A stretch of DNA of 64,000 nt from Maylandia zebra (GCF_041146795.1 NC_135168.1:39812370-39876369), one strand, 5' to 3'. Counted from the stretch's first letter, positions 44,644 to 57,275 are shown. The notes: generated by a model not told the origin, from the sequence alone. A program made the numbers and translations.

Positions 44644-47600
44644 CTAGATGTTGGAGTAAGGACTCATTTCAGTCATTAAAACAGAGTTGTCTGGAGATTC
44701 CATCCTTTGTGGAACAGCAGAGCCTTCCAATATTGTTTTTTTCTTCCAAGTGAAGTAGATCCAAATCCCACTTAATGATATAATTACCACCGCAATTACC
44801 ACTGCTTTCAAACCATGTATGAACCAGGAAGTACCTGTGTAGAGACACACACATATTTCTGAAAAGTTAGAGCTGTGAAATAAAACACACTTGAGAGTTT
44901 TCACTCTTGCACCATATTTTACAAGACAAATGTCACAGTCCTCCTCTGTATCCTGTTTGTGTGCTGGTGGCTGTGTGTGTGTGTATTCTCTCATCCCGCC
45001 TTACCTTACAGGGGAGGGATCTGCCAGGATCCCCATCCCCATATCAGATGCACCTGAAACACTCAAGCATGTGTGTGAAGCATCTGGCAATGACCTGACT
45101 CCTATTTCAGCTGGGATCTGACCTCTAATCTTTTCCTAAGTGTTGTTTAACTGTGATAGTGAGCTCCTCGCTGATTTGCAAGTCCTTTTCCCTGTTATAT
45201 TCACAGATATTTCTAATGTGTCTCATGCTGTCTATATAACGGTTCAGCAGAGCCCTGTGAGAGAGTGTGTTGCAGAGGAGATTCTGTACAGGAAACTGAG
45301 AAGACACTCAGATTCACAGAACTTTCTTTCTGTCAGAGTTTGTTAATAAGAGGCTTTTGAACTTAGAACTTGTGAAATAATTTGTAGCGCTTGAATTCAC
45401 TTTAGGGTGATGAGGGCGATTTATCTCTTTTTCTTTTCATGTGTTTGGTTGGATAGGTTGTTACTGACATCTGGTGAGAATTTCATGTCAATAGCACTTT
45501 TAAAATTACATTTACTTAGAAATTTGGTGATGTGTTCAATACTTCTTTTTACACACTGTATATATGCATATGAATTACCAGAACAATGTTAACTTTCAAT
45601 CTAGTAATGCAGGGAAAAATTACCTTGAATAAAAATCTGTAAAGTCCGCTCAGCTGATATTTTTCCATCTGAATTAAAGGTCAAAAAGTTATATTTTCCG
45701 CTGTCTGTACTGCTCAGGTTATGTATCCTAAGTGTTCCATTACTGGGGTAAAACAGAAATCTTTCATCTGTCGTATTATATTTAGAACTGTTGCTTCTCC
45801 TGAATTTTATTACTGATGTATTTTTTAATAGTTGGAATCTGAATATTTCTGAGGTGCAAATGAGGTGCAGAATCTGCAAGGATGTTAAGATCAACCACAA
45901 TAATTATTTTATCTGAACTGAGCACTAAATTTTCTGGAGTGGAAGATTGCTGCCACACACCACGTGGACCTGTGCTTTAAGGACACTGTCAGGGCTGGAC
46001 TGGGACAAAATTTGTGACTAGAGACCTGCTCACCAGGTATTATAGGAAAAACCATAAAGCCTTTGAATGAAAACAAACGTGATATATACTGTCTTGTTGG
46101 TATATATGTATCAATCTAATAAACTTAAACCTACACCACCCTCCCTATTCTGGTCTTCTAAACAGTACTTAGCCGAAACCCAAAGACTGCTTGGTTGAGC
46201 TAACCTCCTGAACGATCTACAACACATAGTGGAAACCTGAAATTAGAAGACTAGAGGTGAAACTTGATCATTACTGAATATTAAAAATAATAAATGACAG
46301 ATTTAGTGATATTTTCATAAACTATTTATTTACCACATAAAAAAAGGAGCATGGCAGGGCAAAATATTTTTTCTAACATGGCAACCTTTAAAAAGTGAAA
46401 GAAGACAGCATGAACACACAGAATAATTCCAGCTTTGTGTCTTTTTTTCATTGTAGCTGAAGCACAGGACAAATTGCGTTCCTTTTCACCGCAATATGAA
46501 ACGCGTAATATTTTCTCTACGAGAAGATTGCGTTCTCTAATAACTAACCTTATGAATAAAATAAAGTTTACCATTAGTAACATCGTAGCACCCGCCCAGC
46601 AGTATAGAAACTCCGTCATGCTGGCTAATACGCAGTGCGAGTTATTGTTACTGACTGTAAAAAGTTAGCACAACGAAAGTAAACTAAACTTGGTTTATAT
46701 CTGACCCAGATAGACTGCAGGTCATAACTTCTCACCTGAAGTTCAGTTCCGCTGATACTCGGACCAGCGGTGAGGCAGGAGGCCCACCTGCTGGCCTCCA
46801 CCACTTGCTAATGTTATTGAATCTGTGGAAGCTCTGCTATAGCCACCACCAAACAATTGAGTTATTTCTACACATCTGCCAGTATCTGGCCAATCCACCA
46901 CCTTTCATTGTTTATACCGTTACGAAAAGAAAACCCATAAAAATTAAAAATCACAATCGGCCCACCTGGCAAATGCCTGGTATGCCCGATGGCCAGTCCA
47001 GCTATGGACACTGACAGTATGACCCGAGGTTTTGATTCATCTAATAAACTAAACATTCATCCTGCTGCAACCAGGTAAAAGGGACCTAATGTTCAACTTA
47101 TCCACATTTAACTGTTTTACTCTTTGGTGGAGCTGCGGACCCTATAATGTTTTGTTGTTGCTGTTGTTGTTTTTTTTATTTTTTTATTTATTTATTTATT
47201 TTTTGCTTTAAATCTCTTTTTATTTTTTGTCGGTCTCTAAGGGGATACCAGGAGGCGAGAAGTGACGCTGCTTCCTGGTCCCAACTCTGTTTAGCCACGT
47301 TTTGAGGTTTAATAAATTTGTCAAGGTTTGGAGAAATGAGAGTTGCTTCATCCAAATTGGGATGGATCCCCTTTCCCATAAAAAAAAGACCAGGTTTCCC
47401 CCACAAAGTTTTGCAATTATATACAAAAAACATATTGTTTTTTAGGGCACCACTCGGACAGCCAGCAATTTTAGAAAAACTAAGATATCCTGTACTTGTT
47501 TGACTTGCTGGTAATGGTAACAAATGAACACTACAGAGTACAACATTGTTTTACCAAAGTTACACAACCATGCAATAGTTTTGTCACCTTCAATTGACTA

Positions 47601-47971
47601 AACCAGATGTCGTTACCGCTGGCGTCAAAAAAGATTTTACTGAATTTATGTTTACCGTTAGCCAAGCAGTTTTAAATTTCCCTCACCGTCCCCTGCTCTG
47701 GCACCTGGAAGACAATTGACTGTGGTTGCTGATGTCTATAACTTCATGTTGCTCAAAGCAGCATCAGAATAATAATTCCTCTGCAGGTGTGTACCGGGGA
47801 TTTATTTAGACTACAACAATGTCAGACTTATTTTACTGATTCCCATTGCTGAAAACAACAACACATTGACTATAAAACGAAGTATTAACGAAGGACTACA
47901 GGAGAAAATTTGAACAGCTCATCATGACAGACTCCAAACATCATCAAAAACAACCCAACTACAGCTCCCAT
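44644..47971 (-). pseudogene. Broken relative of the ITIM-bearing Ig receptor
   Basis: Exon 1 (47,923-47,971) encodes [16 protein letters not shown], but the donor reads ATGAGC where copies C, E and F have GTGAGC. The Ig exon (about 45,626-45,858) keeps [12 protein letters not shown] and TDSGKYNF but has lost its 5' third and splice acceptor. A deletion joins it to sequence that in copy C lies about 690 bp further upstream. The last exon (44,644-44,834) is open: acceptor CTACACAG, a membrane helix (VVIAVVIISLSGIWIYF) and a tail ending SPYSNI, which fits an ITIM-like pattern but is unlike the tail of copy C. An AATAAA follows at 44,482-44,487. The gene cannot make the family protein as it stands. 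Confidence 0.75.
45990..47020. mobile_element. DNA transposon remnant, non-autonomous
   Basis: The left end contains tgtcagggctggactgggac and the right end contains ggccagtccagctatggaca then ctgacag, an imperfect inverted pair. No transposase frame is recognisable. Boundaries are approximate and the superfamily (hAT-like) is unsure. It lies in receptor unit D only. Confidence 0.5.
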
Positions 47972-48153
47972 GTCTGCTCACTGTCGATCCACTCAGTAGC
48001 TTTCAGAATAACTAAACATGTAAGCGGCTCTGAACTGAAGCAAAGTGTCAGTGATAAGCCTCGAATGAGAGGGGTTTAAAAATATTTTTTTTAAAAGCTG
48101 GTTTCAAGACTTATTGAAGTTTTCTTTATTCTTTCATCTGCTGAGAGGATAAA

Positions 48154-48163
48154 AGGAAGTGAC
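48154..48163 (+). promoter_or_regulatory. Conserved ETS-like motif, copy D
   Basis: AGGAAGTGAC, in the same context as 42,694-42,703, about 185 nt upstream of the exon at 47,923-47,971. Confidence 0.45.
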
Positions 48164-49369
48164 AAGTTCTTCCACTTTTTAGCTTAAAGAAAACAGAATT
48201 ATGTCGTTACGGTCTGAGAGTAAGAGAACGAAACAATCTTCATTTATTTTAAAAGAAGTTTTGAATCTGAGATTATGTTAATAAGAAAACTGTGTTACTG
48301 TATTAAAGAGAAATGATCAGTTACAGATATGTGGATAACAAAAGCACAAGATCAATTGTGGCTTACTTTTCATCTTTAAACACAAAGTAAAAAGGAAAAA
48401 CATGTCAGTCAGCATGGTGAGCACTGAGTGAAGAATATGTTTGCAGGAATATAAATATATAATATAAGTACAGCTTGTAACATACATTTATTTACATATA
48501 CATATGTAGCAAGAGTGTGCTACATAATATTTAGTAAAGAATAATGATACTGCTTCACACTTTATTGTTGACCAGTTACACTTTTGTTGCCTTTTTTTAG
48601 ACATTATTTTTTATTGTTGCTATGATTTAGTTTATTAGTTTTATTGATGTAGTCCCCAAAACATCAAAATATGCCATTGCAAAAGGACTTTACATACAGA
48701 CCAGACGCTTTCTCTTACTTATTTGACGTATGCTGTTACACACTGAGGAACCATCCCTTCAGCATGAAACAAAGATTTCACATTTTGATTCATCAGTCCA
48801 TAAAACTGCCTTCCAGTCTACAGTTCATTGCAATTTCTGTGTAGGAAATATTTTTAAATGTTATGATGGTCTGTCTTTCTTCTAGGGTTAATTTCCTTTT
48901 TCTTGCCATTTTTATGGAAACACATGATCTTCTGCTGTACATTACAATTCAAATAATACTCACAAGGACATGGTATCACAGCATGTTCCAACACTAGTTT
49001 TGCAAACGCCTCTATCTGCAGGGGCAGGGTTGTAAGTAATCAAGAACACTTTGGACGCGTGTAGGAAAAACTTTCAAGGCTTGAGTAACCCCCATTGCTG
49101 CAGAACAGCTTTAAGTGTTGGTGCTTCACTTCTTGTTCCCTGAAAAGGGAAGTGGTAACATACTATACATATATGCACATACATTAACATGTTGTGTAGC
49201 AAGAGTGTGGGAAATACTTGCATGCCCTTGGGGTAAAAAAAAAATAGTAGTACTTCAAACTTTGTTTTTGACCAGTTATACTATGGTGTTTTTTATTATT
49301 CAGTCCCACAACACAAGATATGCCTCCTCAGATACCTTTACCCAAGGCCCTTTCACATAGGACATAGCA

Positions 49370-50980
49370 TGCATTGCGCTGATCACTAGCTAGAGAGAAT
49401 GATACATCATACAGCCATGTATACCAGCAATAATTTTGTAAATGACAAGCGTCACCAATCAGACAATATCACGTCAGACAGGTTTTTTTTTTAAAAAAAG
49501 AGTCAAAACTGAAAACCTGGAAACCAAAACTTTGTCAAATGTGGGTTTTTTTGCAACATTCTTTCCACAAACTCAAGTTTTCAAACAGTTGCAACATCTT
49601 CCACACTGTGTCAGTAGCTTCTGTACTGCATTTTCATCAAAATGGTGGTAAAAAAAATCGGCACAATTGTTCTCTCATGTCTTCAACCCAGCTGCGATGG
49701 CTGTGCGCAATGCGCCAAGTTACAAAAATCCAAAGGTGAATGACCAGCCGATGTACTGCCTTTAAATTGGTAAATTCAGGATGTGATCTCACAAATTGTC
49801 TTCCGACACCCGCAACACAAACAACACATCAAGCATAAAAACCCCATAAGGTCTCCCAGCAGCTCACAGAGGGAAAGCCACCAGTATCAACTGTCCATTA
49901 AATACTATGTGTTATAATCTCAGGATAATAATGCTCGAAGACTCAGGGTCCACAATCAGGACGTTTAATGACCACTTTCGGAGGCATCAACAGTTAGTCA
50001 CAACACATACAGGAACATGTTTCCCACACAACATTCCGACAGGGAAAGCCCTGAAAAACCTCTGAAGGTTCCAGGGTGTAATGCCCCCAAACATACATTA
50101 ACATCAACACTCTCTACAACACTATGGATCAGGTTAAATAGTTGTCATGGTATCTCAATGGCATAACGATACTGATATTATTGATAGTATTGTTATCAGT
50201 CTGGAGCATGGGTATATCATGGGTATATATGAATGTATTAGCATTACTTCTAGACTCATCACAGTGTTAGCCAGTGCAGAAGTTTAAAAATGTTTTGTTT
50301 ATGACTGCCGATTTGATGTTGCTTTGTCATTCACACACAGGAAGCATTTACATGTACAAGGTGGTTCTCAAGCCAACTTAAATATTTAAAGGTTAAACAG
50401 AGTCACTCAACACTGGTCATGTTTGATTCAAAGAAACATGATACCGATATAATAGACTTAACATTGACTATTAACTGCAGCTACATTAAATAGTCATTTC
50501 TGTAAACTCAACCTAAACAAGAGGCAAGGGAGAACTACATCCCTAAAGCTTTACGTAAAGAGGTAATCTGACGATTTTATTCTCCTGTAGCTGCAGGAGA
50601 ATAGAGGGTGCAGGAGGGATAGAAAGATATGTGAGTTAAACTGGCTTGACTTTACCAAGTCAAAAACTAGTCAACTTGAAATAAAAACAGAAGCACAAAA
50701 AACACTCACAGTGTGGGTAACACAGTGCTTCTAATCAAACCTAGAGAGAATATATTTGTCAATTTTCAGTACCCACCCCCCTGTACAGGACGGTGATTTT
50801 CTACTGGGTCTTACCCAGTAGATGATGCAGGGTTTAGCTGGAGCCAGTGTGGGTGAGGGGACTCGCCCAGCCTGACTGCACTGATGACCAGGTGTCTTCC
50901 CTGATTGCCCTGATATGAAGAAACCTGAGTACGCTTGCAGGTCAAACTGTATCATCTCCCCTCTTGATTGTGGTACTTGT
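49370..50980. other. No gene seen
   Basis: Between receptor unit D and the MITE. Open frames here are short and unsupported. No Ig or membrane exon that could belong to the orphan first exon at 51,876 is visible. Confidence 0.5.
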
Positions 50981-50990
50981 TAACCTATAG

Positions 50991-51215
50991 CAGGGGTAGG
51001 CAACTCCAGGCCTCGAGTGCCGGTGTCCTGCAGGTTTTAGATCGCACCCTGGGTTAACACACCTGAATCAAATGATTAGTTCATTACCAGGCCTCTGGAG
51101 AACTTCAAGAAATGCTGAGGAGTCATTTAGCCCTTTAAATCAGCTGGGATGGATCACGGACACATCTAAAACCTCCAGGACACCGGCACTCGAGGCCTGG
51201 AGTTGCCTACCCCTG
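50991..51215. mobile_element. hAT-type MITE, near-perfect ends and target duplication
   Basis: 225 bp. The terminal repeats start CAGGGGTAGGCAACTCCAGG and match the other end, inverted, over more than 40 bp with few differences. It is flanked by the exact 8-bp acctatag at 50,983-50,990 and 51,216-51,223. The good preservation suggests a young insertion. Confidence 0.95.
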
Positions 51216-51875
51216 ACCTATAGGATGCTTTTAGAAGCCTAGAGTGCAGCCTTCGAGGGCGTGTTACCTGGAAAGGCTAGAACAACCTACACAAGCTGTT
51301 TGGAGTAATAAGGATTAATACTCAGATTTATACCTTTATTTTCTTTTACAAAGGGTTAAGAGAAAATCTACAATTAAATTGACTCTAATTGTGAGAGATT
51401 TTATCAAAGCAACTTGGCACAAGCAAAGCAAAAGCACAAATTTTAAAAAATCGATTTTGTTCTTATATTTGGGAGGAGAGAGATTCGAGGAGATCTAAAG
51501 AAGCATTTATATGCATGCAGATGAAAACGACACATGTTGCACACAGCTAGGGCTCAGGGATAATCCAATTTATCTTATTATATTATTCTTTCTATGATTT
51601 AATCAGCTTTAGCGCATATTTATGTAAATTAGATCACAAATTGTTACGTTTAGTTCAAAGTTAAAATGATATTCACAAACTGAGGCTGTATTCATCTGAT
51701 CTTTATCTGAATTTTAGGTGTTTTTAAAAAAATATATATTTCACTGTTATTCTTATAGATGAAGCAGCTCAAACATCTTTCAGTGATTTTATTGGATGTC
51801 ATGGCTGCAAAACATGTTACTGATTTAAAATCAAGTATTTGTGAAAGACTACATGAGAATAGTTGAACAGCTCAC

Positions 51876-51924
51876 CATGAGACACTCCAAACATCATCAA
51901 CAACAGTCCAACTACAGTTTCCAT
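51876..51924 (-). pseudogene. Orphan first exon of the Ig-receptor family
   Basis: 49-nt exon encoding METVVGLLLMMFGVSH with intact GTGAGC donor. An upstream ETS-like motif lies at 52,105-52,114. No Ig exon follows at lower coordinates before unit D, so the rest of this copy is gone or outside recognition. Confidence 0.7.
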
Positions 51925-52104
51925 GTCTCCTCACTGTTGATCCAGTCAGCAGCTTTCAAACTTCAAAACCAAACGTGTGTGTTTTGCTCTGAACAGACTG
52001 CAGTGTGTCCTGTCAGCAATCGGCCTCAAAGGAGAATGTGTGAATGTGTTGGTGTCAGGTTTTACTGAAGTTCTGTTTATCTTTTCACACACTGAGAGGA
52101 AAAA

Positions 52105-52114
52105 AGGAAGTGAC
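52105..52114 (+). promoter_or_regulatory. Conserved ETS-like motif, copy E
   Basis: AGGAAGTGAC about 180 nt upstream of the orphan first exon, followed by atcagt as in copy F. Confidence 0.45.
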
Positions 52115-52199
52115 ATCAGTTATTCTTCCACTTTTTAGCTTTCAAGCAAATAGACTTCATGTGTGAAGGACTGTGAGAAGGAGAACAAAACATTTGTCA

Positions 52200-53960
52200 T
52201 GTATTCTAAAAGAAGCTCTGAGACGGAACTTAAGCTGACTTAGCTTTAGACGTGATGTTCATTGGTTTTTTGTTCCCTTTGTACAGAGATGAGCTATCAA
52301 GAAAGCAACTCGCTAGTACTGACTATGTGAAAAATTTAGAGTGATCACATTAGATGTAATAGTGATACATTTCAGACTTTTCACAGTGTTACTCAGTGCA
52401 GCAGTTTTCAAACTGTTTTGATTATTGTAACAGATTCATTCACACTGTACTGTTTTTTCACACTTGTCTAAACTTCATGCTTTTTCTTTATAATGTTCCT
52501 TTTCTCAAGCAAAGTTTCTCACACCATCTTCCTCTTCTTTGCTCAAGTAAGGTTAGACCACCCAACAATGGTCATAAACCTACAAAGCCGACAGAGGAAG
52601 ACGTGTGTTAAACTGGCTTCTAAGTACAAATAAGCTGACATAAGATTCAACATTTGACAGTGCACATGTTACGATGTGGTGCTACATATATAAATCTGAT
52701 CTGGATTGTATTTAAATTAATGAGATCTGTTTTTGTTTACAATTCAAGTCAAAAAATAGTGGAAATGAAAAATGAAAGGTTTTTTGGAGATTCAACTTAG
52801 AGAAAACTCTGGCTTCCAGTAGTGTCTTGAAAGGAGTGCATATGAATGTGAGTGGCTATTTATTTTTCATAGCAATGCTATTTAGGTCTTGAATGCAGGG
52901 CCGGGGAGTTTTAGCCTTTTTATCAACAAAGAAAAACCCAGGTGAAGAGTTAGGGATGTATTTCTCCACTGCCTCTTGTTTATGTGGCAAGAGGTTATAG
53001 AGATGACTGGTAGGTAACGTAGCTCTAGATAACAGCAAATGTTAATGTCAGTTAATGTGTAACAATGTGGCATCATGTTTCTTTAAATAAAGCATGATCA
53101 GTGTTGGGTGACATTGCTTAATATTCGTTACGCAAGCAAAAAAGAGGAAGATGGTGTGAGAAATTTAAGTTAGCTTGAGAAATGGAACTTTACAGAGAAA
53201 AAGCATGAGGTTTAGACCAGTGTGAAACAAGAGTGCAGTGTGAATGTATCTGTTTTACCACCTTGTAAATGCAAATCAGGTTCCTTTGTGTGGATCACAA
53301 AGCAAAATCAAATCAGCAAATTCATTTTTTTCACACCAAAACGTTTTTTAAATAAAAACACAAGTTAAGACTTTGATGAGGCTACAAGTGATGCTAATAA
53401 TCTGACCACAATTTCAAAGTTTTCAGATGCAAACAAGTCAGTACAAGAGAGATGATAAATTGTCAACATGTGATATCCCAAGGTCGCAGATTGATTACCG
53501 GTTGGCCGTGATCCCTACCTGCCTCAGGTACTCCAAGATCACAGCCACTCGCTGCACATGCACGCACAGGTGTCGCTTTGAATGATGTGTGTAGAAGAAG
53601 CATCCAGCCCATGAAGTGTTGGAGAGTTGCTTGGGGTCTGAGCAGAATGATCATGTCGGTTTTTACCTTCATTTTAATAATATTTCAGCATAGAAGCTCA
53701 GAGACATACAGATATACAGAGAGAGATGTTGGAACAGTTTAAAAACTTGAGCATTTGTAGAAAAAACTTGTAGAAAGTCTCGGCTTCTGGTTTTGACTTC
53801 TCCTCCTATACCAGCAGAATTGGCAAAAGTACAGACATTCAGTATTTAAGCAGAAATGCAGATACAAGTGTTGAAAAATTAGCTCTTTGGAGTATGTTTC
53901 TACCAGCTATTTTGGTACAAAGCTTACTGAACTTTTTGCTATATTAATGTAACAATCAAA
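52200..53960. other. No gene seen
   Basis: Spacer between the orphan first exon and the Ig exon relic. A pair of related blocks, one inverted (52,440-52,620 and 53,130-53,260: ttcacactgtactgttt, cttcctcttctttgc and complements), suggests the arms of a decayed inverted-repeat element. Confidence 0.4.
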
Positions 53961-53969
53961 TAATATCAG

Positions 53970-55123
53970 TAGATGGCAGTAAAAACTTTATAATTACCAC
54001 TGTCATTCCTGTTTAGGTTATTGATCCTAAATGTTGCATTGGTGAGAATAAAGAGAGATCTATGCTTTGTGATATTACGAAGAACTGTATTATTTATTAT
54101 ACTGACATCTAGTAGTCTATTTACTGAATTCCTGAACAGCATATTATAGTTCATCAGTTGGATGACCACAGTTCCTCCCAAAGCTCCAAAATCTGAGTCC
54201 CATTCTGTCTGCCATTACAGTAGGTTTCCACACCTGCATTTCCCAACCCCCTGAGCCATGGTCGCTCTGTAACCAGAAGGTCGCCGGTTCGATCCCTGGG
54301 CTCTCTGTCCTGGTCGTTGTGTCCTTGGGCAAGACACTTTACCCTACCGTCTACTGGTGTTGGCCAGAGGGGCCGATGGCGCGATATGGCAGCCTTGCTT
54401 CTGTCAGCCTGCCCCAGGGCAGCTGTGGCTACAACTGTAGCTTTCCTCCACCAGTGTGTGAATGCGAGAGTGAATGAATAGTGGTATTGTAAAGCGCTTT
54501 GAGTGCCTTGAAAAGCGCTATATAAATCCAATCCATTATTATTATTAAATAATGATAATCATCATCATCATCAAGTAAAGCAAAAATATCACCAGTGTGA
54601 GCGTTCGGTCTCTACTACTGTGGCAACATTTGCAAATGTTTAAATAAAACAGTGAGTGTCGTTTATAAAGAGCAAAAACAAGGTTAAATAAATACTTGAG
54701 TAAATGATTCATCTTCAGTCCAATTTTATAATGAATATTGTTATTTATATAGTTTAATCAGCTCAACTGTAATAACTGCATTTATTTTAGGTGCATATGT
54801 ATGTAAATTAGATCATAACATTTGATGTTATTATTATTACAAGACACCAAACAATGTCATTAAAAACAACATTCAAATTATATTCACAAACTGAGACTGT
54901 ATTCAGCTGATCTTTCTCCAAACTATTATTTTTTCAGTGCCTCATTGTTTCAAATGCTTCATCAATAAGAATATTATCAGACTTATTTCGTTGATTGTAC
55001 TGGATCCTGTGGCTGCAAAACATGTTTTTGATTTTAAAATGAAGTATTAATGCAGGAAAAGTTGAACAGCTCACCATGAGAAACTCCATACAGCATCAAC
55101 AACAGTCCAACTACAGCTTCCAT
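53970..55123 (-). pseudogene. Broken Ig-receptor copy with SINE at the splice acceptor
   Basis: Exon 1 (55,075-55,123) is intact: MEAVVGLLLMLYGVSH plus GTGAGC donor. The Ig exon starts at 54,233 (GTGTGGAAACCTACTGTAATGG), but one base is missing relative to copy C before cuttgggaggaa, so the frame shifts and stops soon after. The other frame continues with ATFRINNLNRNDSGNYK and then diverges before the G strand. The intron next to the acceptor is replaced by a SINE, leaving about eight host bases. No membrane or tail exon follows. It is a host pseudogene. Confidence 0.8.
54243..54545 (+). mobile_element. tRNA-derived SINE
   Basis: The tRNA-like head includes a B box (gccggttcgatccctgggc). The body has ttgggcaagacactttaccc and gccccagggcagctgtggct. 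The LINE-like tail reads gcgctatataaatccaatcc, then (att)n. A second copy is at 60,868-61,170 on the other strand. Confidence 0.85.
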
Positions 55124-55289
55124 GTTTTCTCACTGCTGATTCAAGCAGCAGCTGTCAGACCTTTACTCTCAGAAACAAATGTATGTTTTACTCTGAACAG
55201 ACTGCAGTGTGTCCTGTTAGCCTCAAAGGAGTTCAAACACTGGCAGGTTTTACTCTGTTCTGGGTTTTTTCGTATACTGAGAGAAAACA

Positions 55290-55299
55290 AGGAAGTGAC
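55290..55299 (+). promoter_or_regulatory. Conserved ETS-like motif, copy F
   Basis: AGGAAGTGAC followed by atcagtt, about 170 nt upstream of the first exon at 55,075-55,123. Confidence 0.45.
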
Positions 55300-55499
55300 A
55301 TCAGTTGTTCTTCTCCTCTTTTTAGATTACAAGAGAATAGAATTAATGGACTGTGAAGAAAAGAATGAAACATTTAACATTTATTTTGAAAGACATTTTG
55401 AGACTGACAGCTTAAGTTCCTGAGAGCCCTATGTTTCTGTATTAAAAAGAAATTTCCTTTAGATGACAAAATAAGTATAAATTTAATTGTTTTATAGTT

Positions 55500-56915
55500 T
55501 TCATCTTTAAAAACCCTCCTTCTCTTGTGCTGTTTTGTAGCAGTGTATATACTTGAGACTGTTGACTTTCTCTCTGTCCTGCACTGTCTCTCTCTCTCTT
55601 TCTCTCTGATTGTGTAATAAAAGTATGAACATGTATTTATAAGTTACACTTGTGTTTGAATCCTGCAGCTTATCACACATTTGATTTCCATGTGTGACAA
55701 CTGCAAGTGTCCAGAGTGAGGACAGACTGCGGGACCCGCTGCTGCACATCATCTGTGAGGCTTTGCACCCCTGATGATCCACCAGGACAAACTCAGCAGT
55801 GTGTGAGGAAGAGGAGGAGGAAGAGCCAGCAGCAGCTGACAGATGGAAAGAATAGACAGACTGTTCCCTGTTTGTGAAGGACTGCTAGAAAAGTTTAACA
55901 TAACTAATTGTCTGTCCTGAATCAGTCTTAAGAGGTAATGTTCAAATAATTTTATCATCCAAGTGTTTTCAGTGTGGGAGAAAGTACTCAGGGCCTTCAA
56001 GTTACACACTATGAAAGGCAGCAACAAGTGTAATATTCAGAAACTTAAAGTATGTATCAGCAGCAGAATGGACCTAAAAATAAATGTCCATGTTTGTTTG
56101 AGTTCTATGAAGCTTTGAGTATTTTGGATTAGTAGCACTGCTGTGTTTGTTGCATCATATTGCTGTAATTGTTTATATGCTTTATATATTCTGAGGTAAG
56201 TTGATCTATAGTGTTACATCATATTCTATAAGGATGTTCTGTGTTTGTATACTTTCTGCCCAGTTTGACCCATTTAGCAGATGTCAGCCTGTTTAAGGCT
56301 CTGATATCTATTCTGTATGACTTAAAGCAGTTATGACATGGTCTGATTTTCACACCCAATAAAGGAATATTTCATATATCAGTCTACTCTTCATTTTATC
56401 AGAAACAGTTATCACAGCTCGTACATTTTCTTTTTACACATATATGTAAACATTGAGCCAAATTTAGTAATGCCAACATAATAACTATATAAATATAAAT
56501 AACTGCAACTTTACTGAAGCTAGAGTTCACTGCTGTAATAACTAATAATGATTAATATAATAATAACTGTAATATTGGCCATATTATATTTACATTACCA
56601 AAGTGAGATGACTTTAGCTTCATTAACAAAATTAGCTGATTGTTATTTATTGGCTAATCTTAAAATGACTGTTCAGTACAGAAATTAAGCCCAACAATCA
56701 TGTCTCAGCCTCGGATACTTTTCAAACAAAGCTCATACAAACAGATGAACAAAAACATTTTCTCCTTCATTTCTGTCAAACAATGCTGTATGAAACATTT
56801 CCAGCGGTGAGTATCATGGTTGCCATTTCACAAGCCTCGCACTTTTGGCCCTCTCGGCCTTTGACGTACATAGACCGCGAAGGCCGCGTCCTCCAAGGAT
56901 GCAGACCCTGAATTT
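55500..56915. other. No gene seen
   Basis: AT-rich stretch past the last receptor copy. A short CT-rich run lies near 55,585-55,608. No coding, RNA or terminal-repeat signal that I can support. Confidence 0.5.
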
Positions 56916-56919
56916 GGAC

Positions 56920-57275
56920 ACGCCATGTCTCCCCAGTCTCTGTCTTGAGGTCAGTCGGTGTGTTTCCTGTTTTACATTGAAGGTCTTTGTCTTATGTCAG
57001 TGTATTCTGTTTTGCTTCCTCCCAGTCTCATTTCATCTGATTAGTGTCAGCTGTGTTCCCTGCCCGTTTCCCCATGTTTCCTGTTCCTTGCCTCAGCTCA
57101 CCGTCCTCAGGTTAATTTGTTATTTCTAGCTTTTCTCAGTATAGGTTCTGTTAGCTTTGTTTTGTTTGTTTATCACCAACTGTAAGTAAAAGCTCACTCT
57201 CAGAAAAGTCAGTGCCTGTACTTGGGTCCTTACTTACCTCTCTACATGACCTGATCATGACCGTGACAATGTTAC
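56920..57275 (+). repeat. Unclassified dispersed repeat, copy 2
   Basis: A pyrimidine-rich block resembling 19,105-19,555 (gtgtattctgttttgcttcctc; aagctcactctcagaaaagtc; cctgtacttgggtcct). It ends near accgtgaca. Confidence 0.55.

Larger units (their letters stand above)
45430..49365. repeat. Receptor-unit duplication, copy D
   Basis: Partner of 39,780-43,975 in the same orientation. It shares the outer Tc1 end, partial Ig exon, first exon and upstream blocks, and carries its own transposon insertion at about 45,990-47,020. Confidence 0.8.

Noticed and set aside
47188-47523. 111-codon minus-strand frame in receptor unit D.
   Set aside because: No homology recognised, no splice or promoter support, and not matched in unit C; possibly part of an unidentified repeat.
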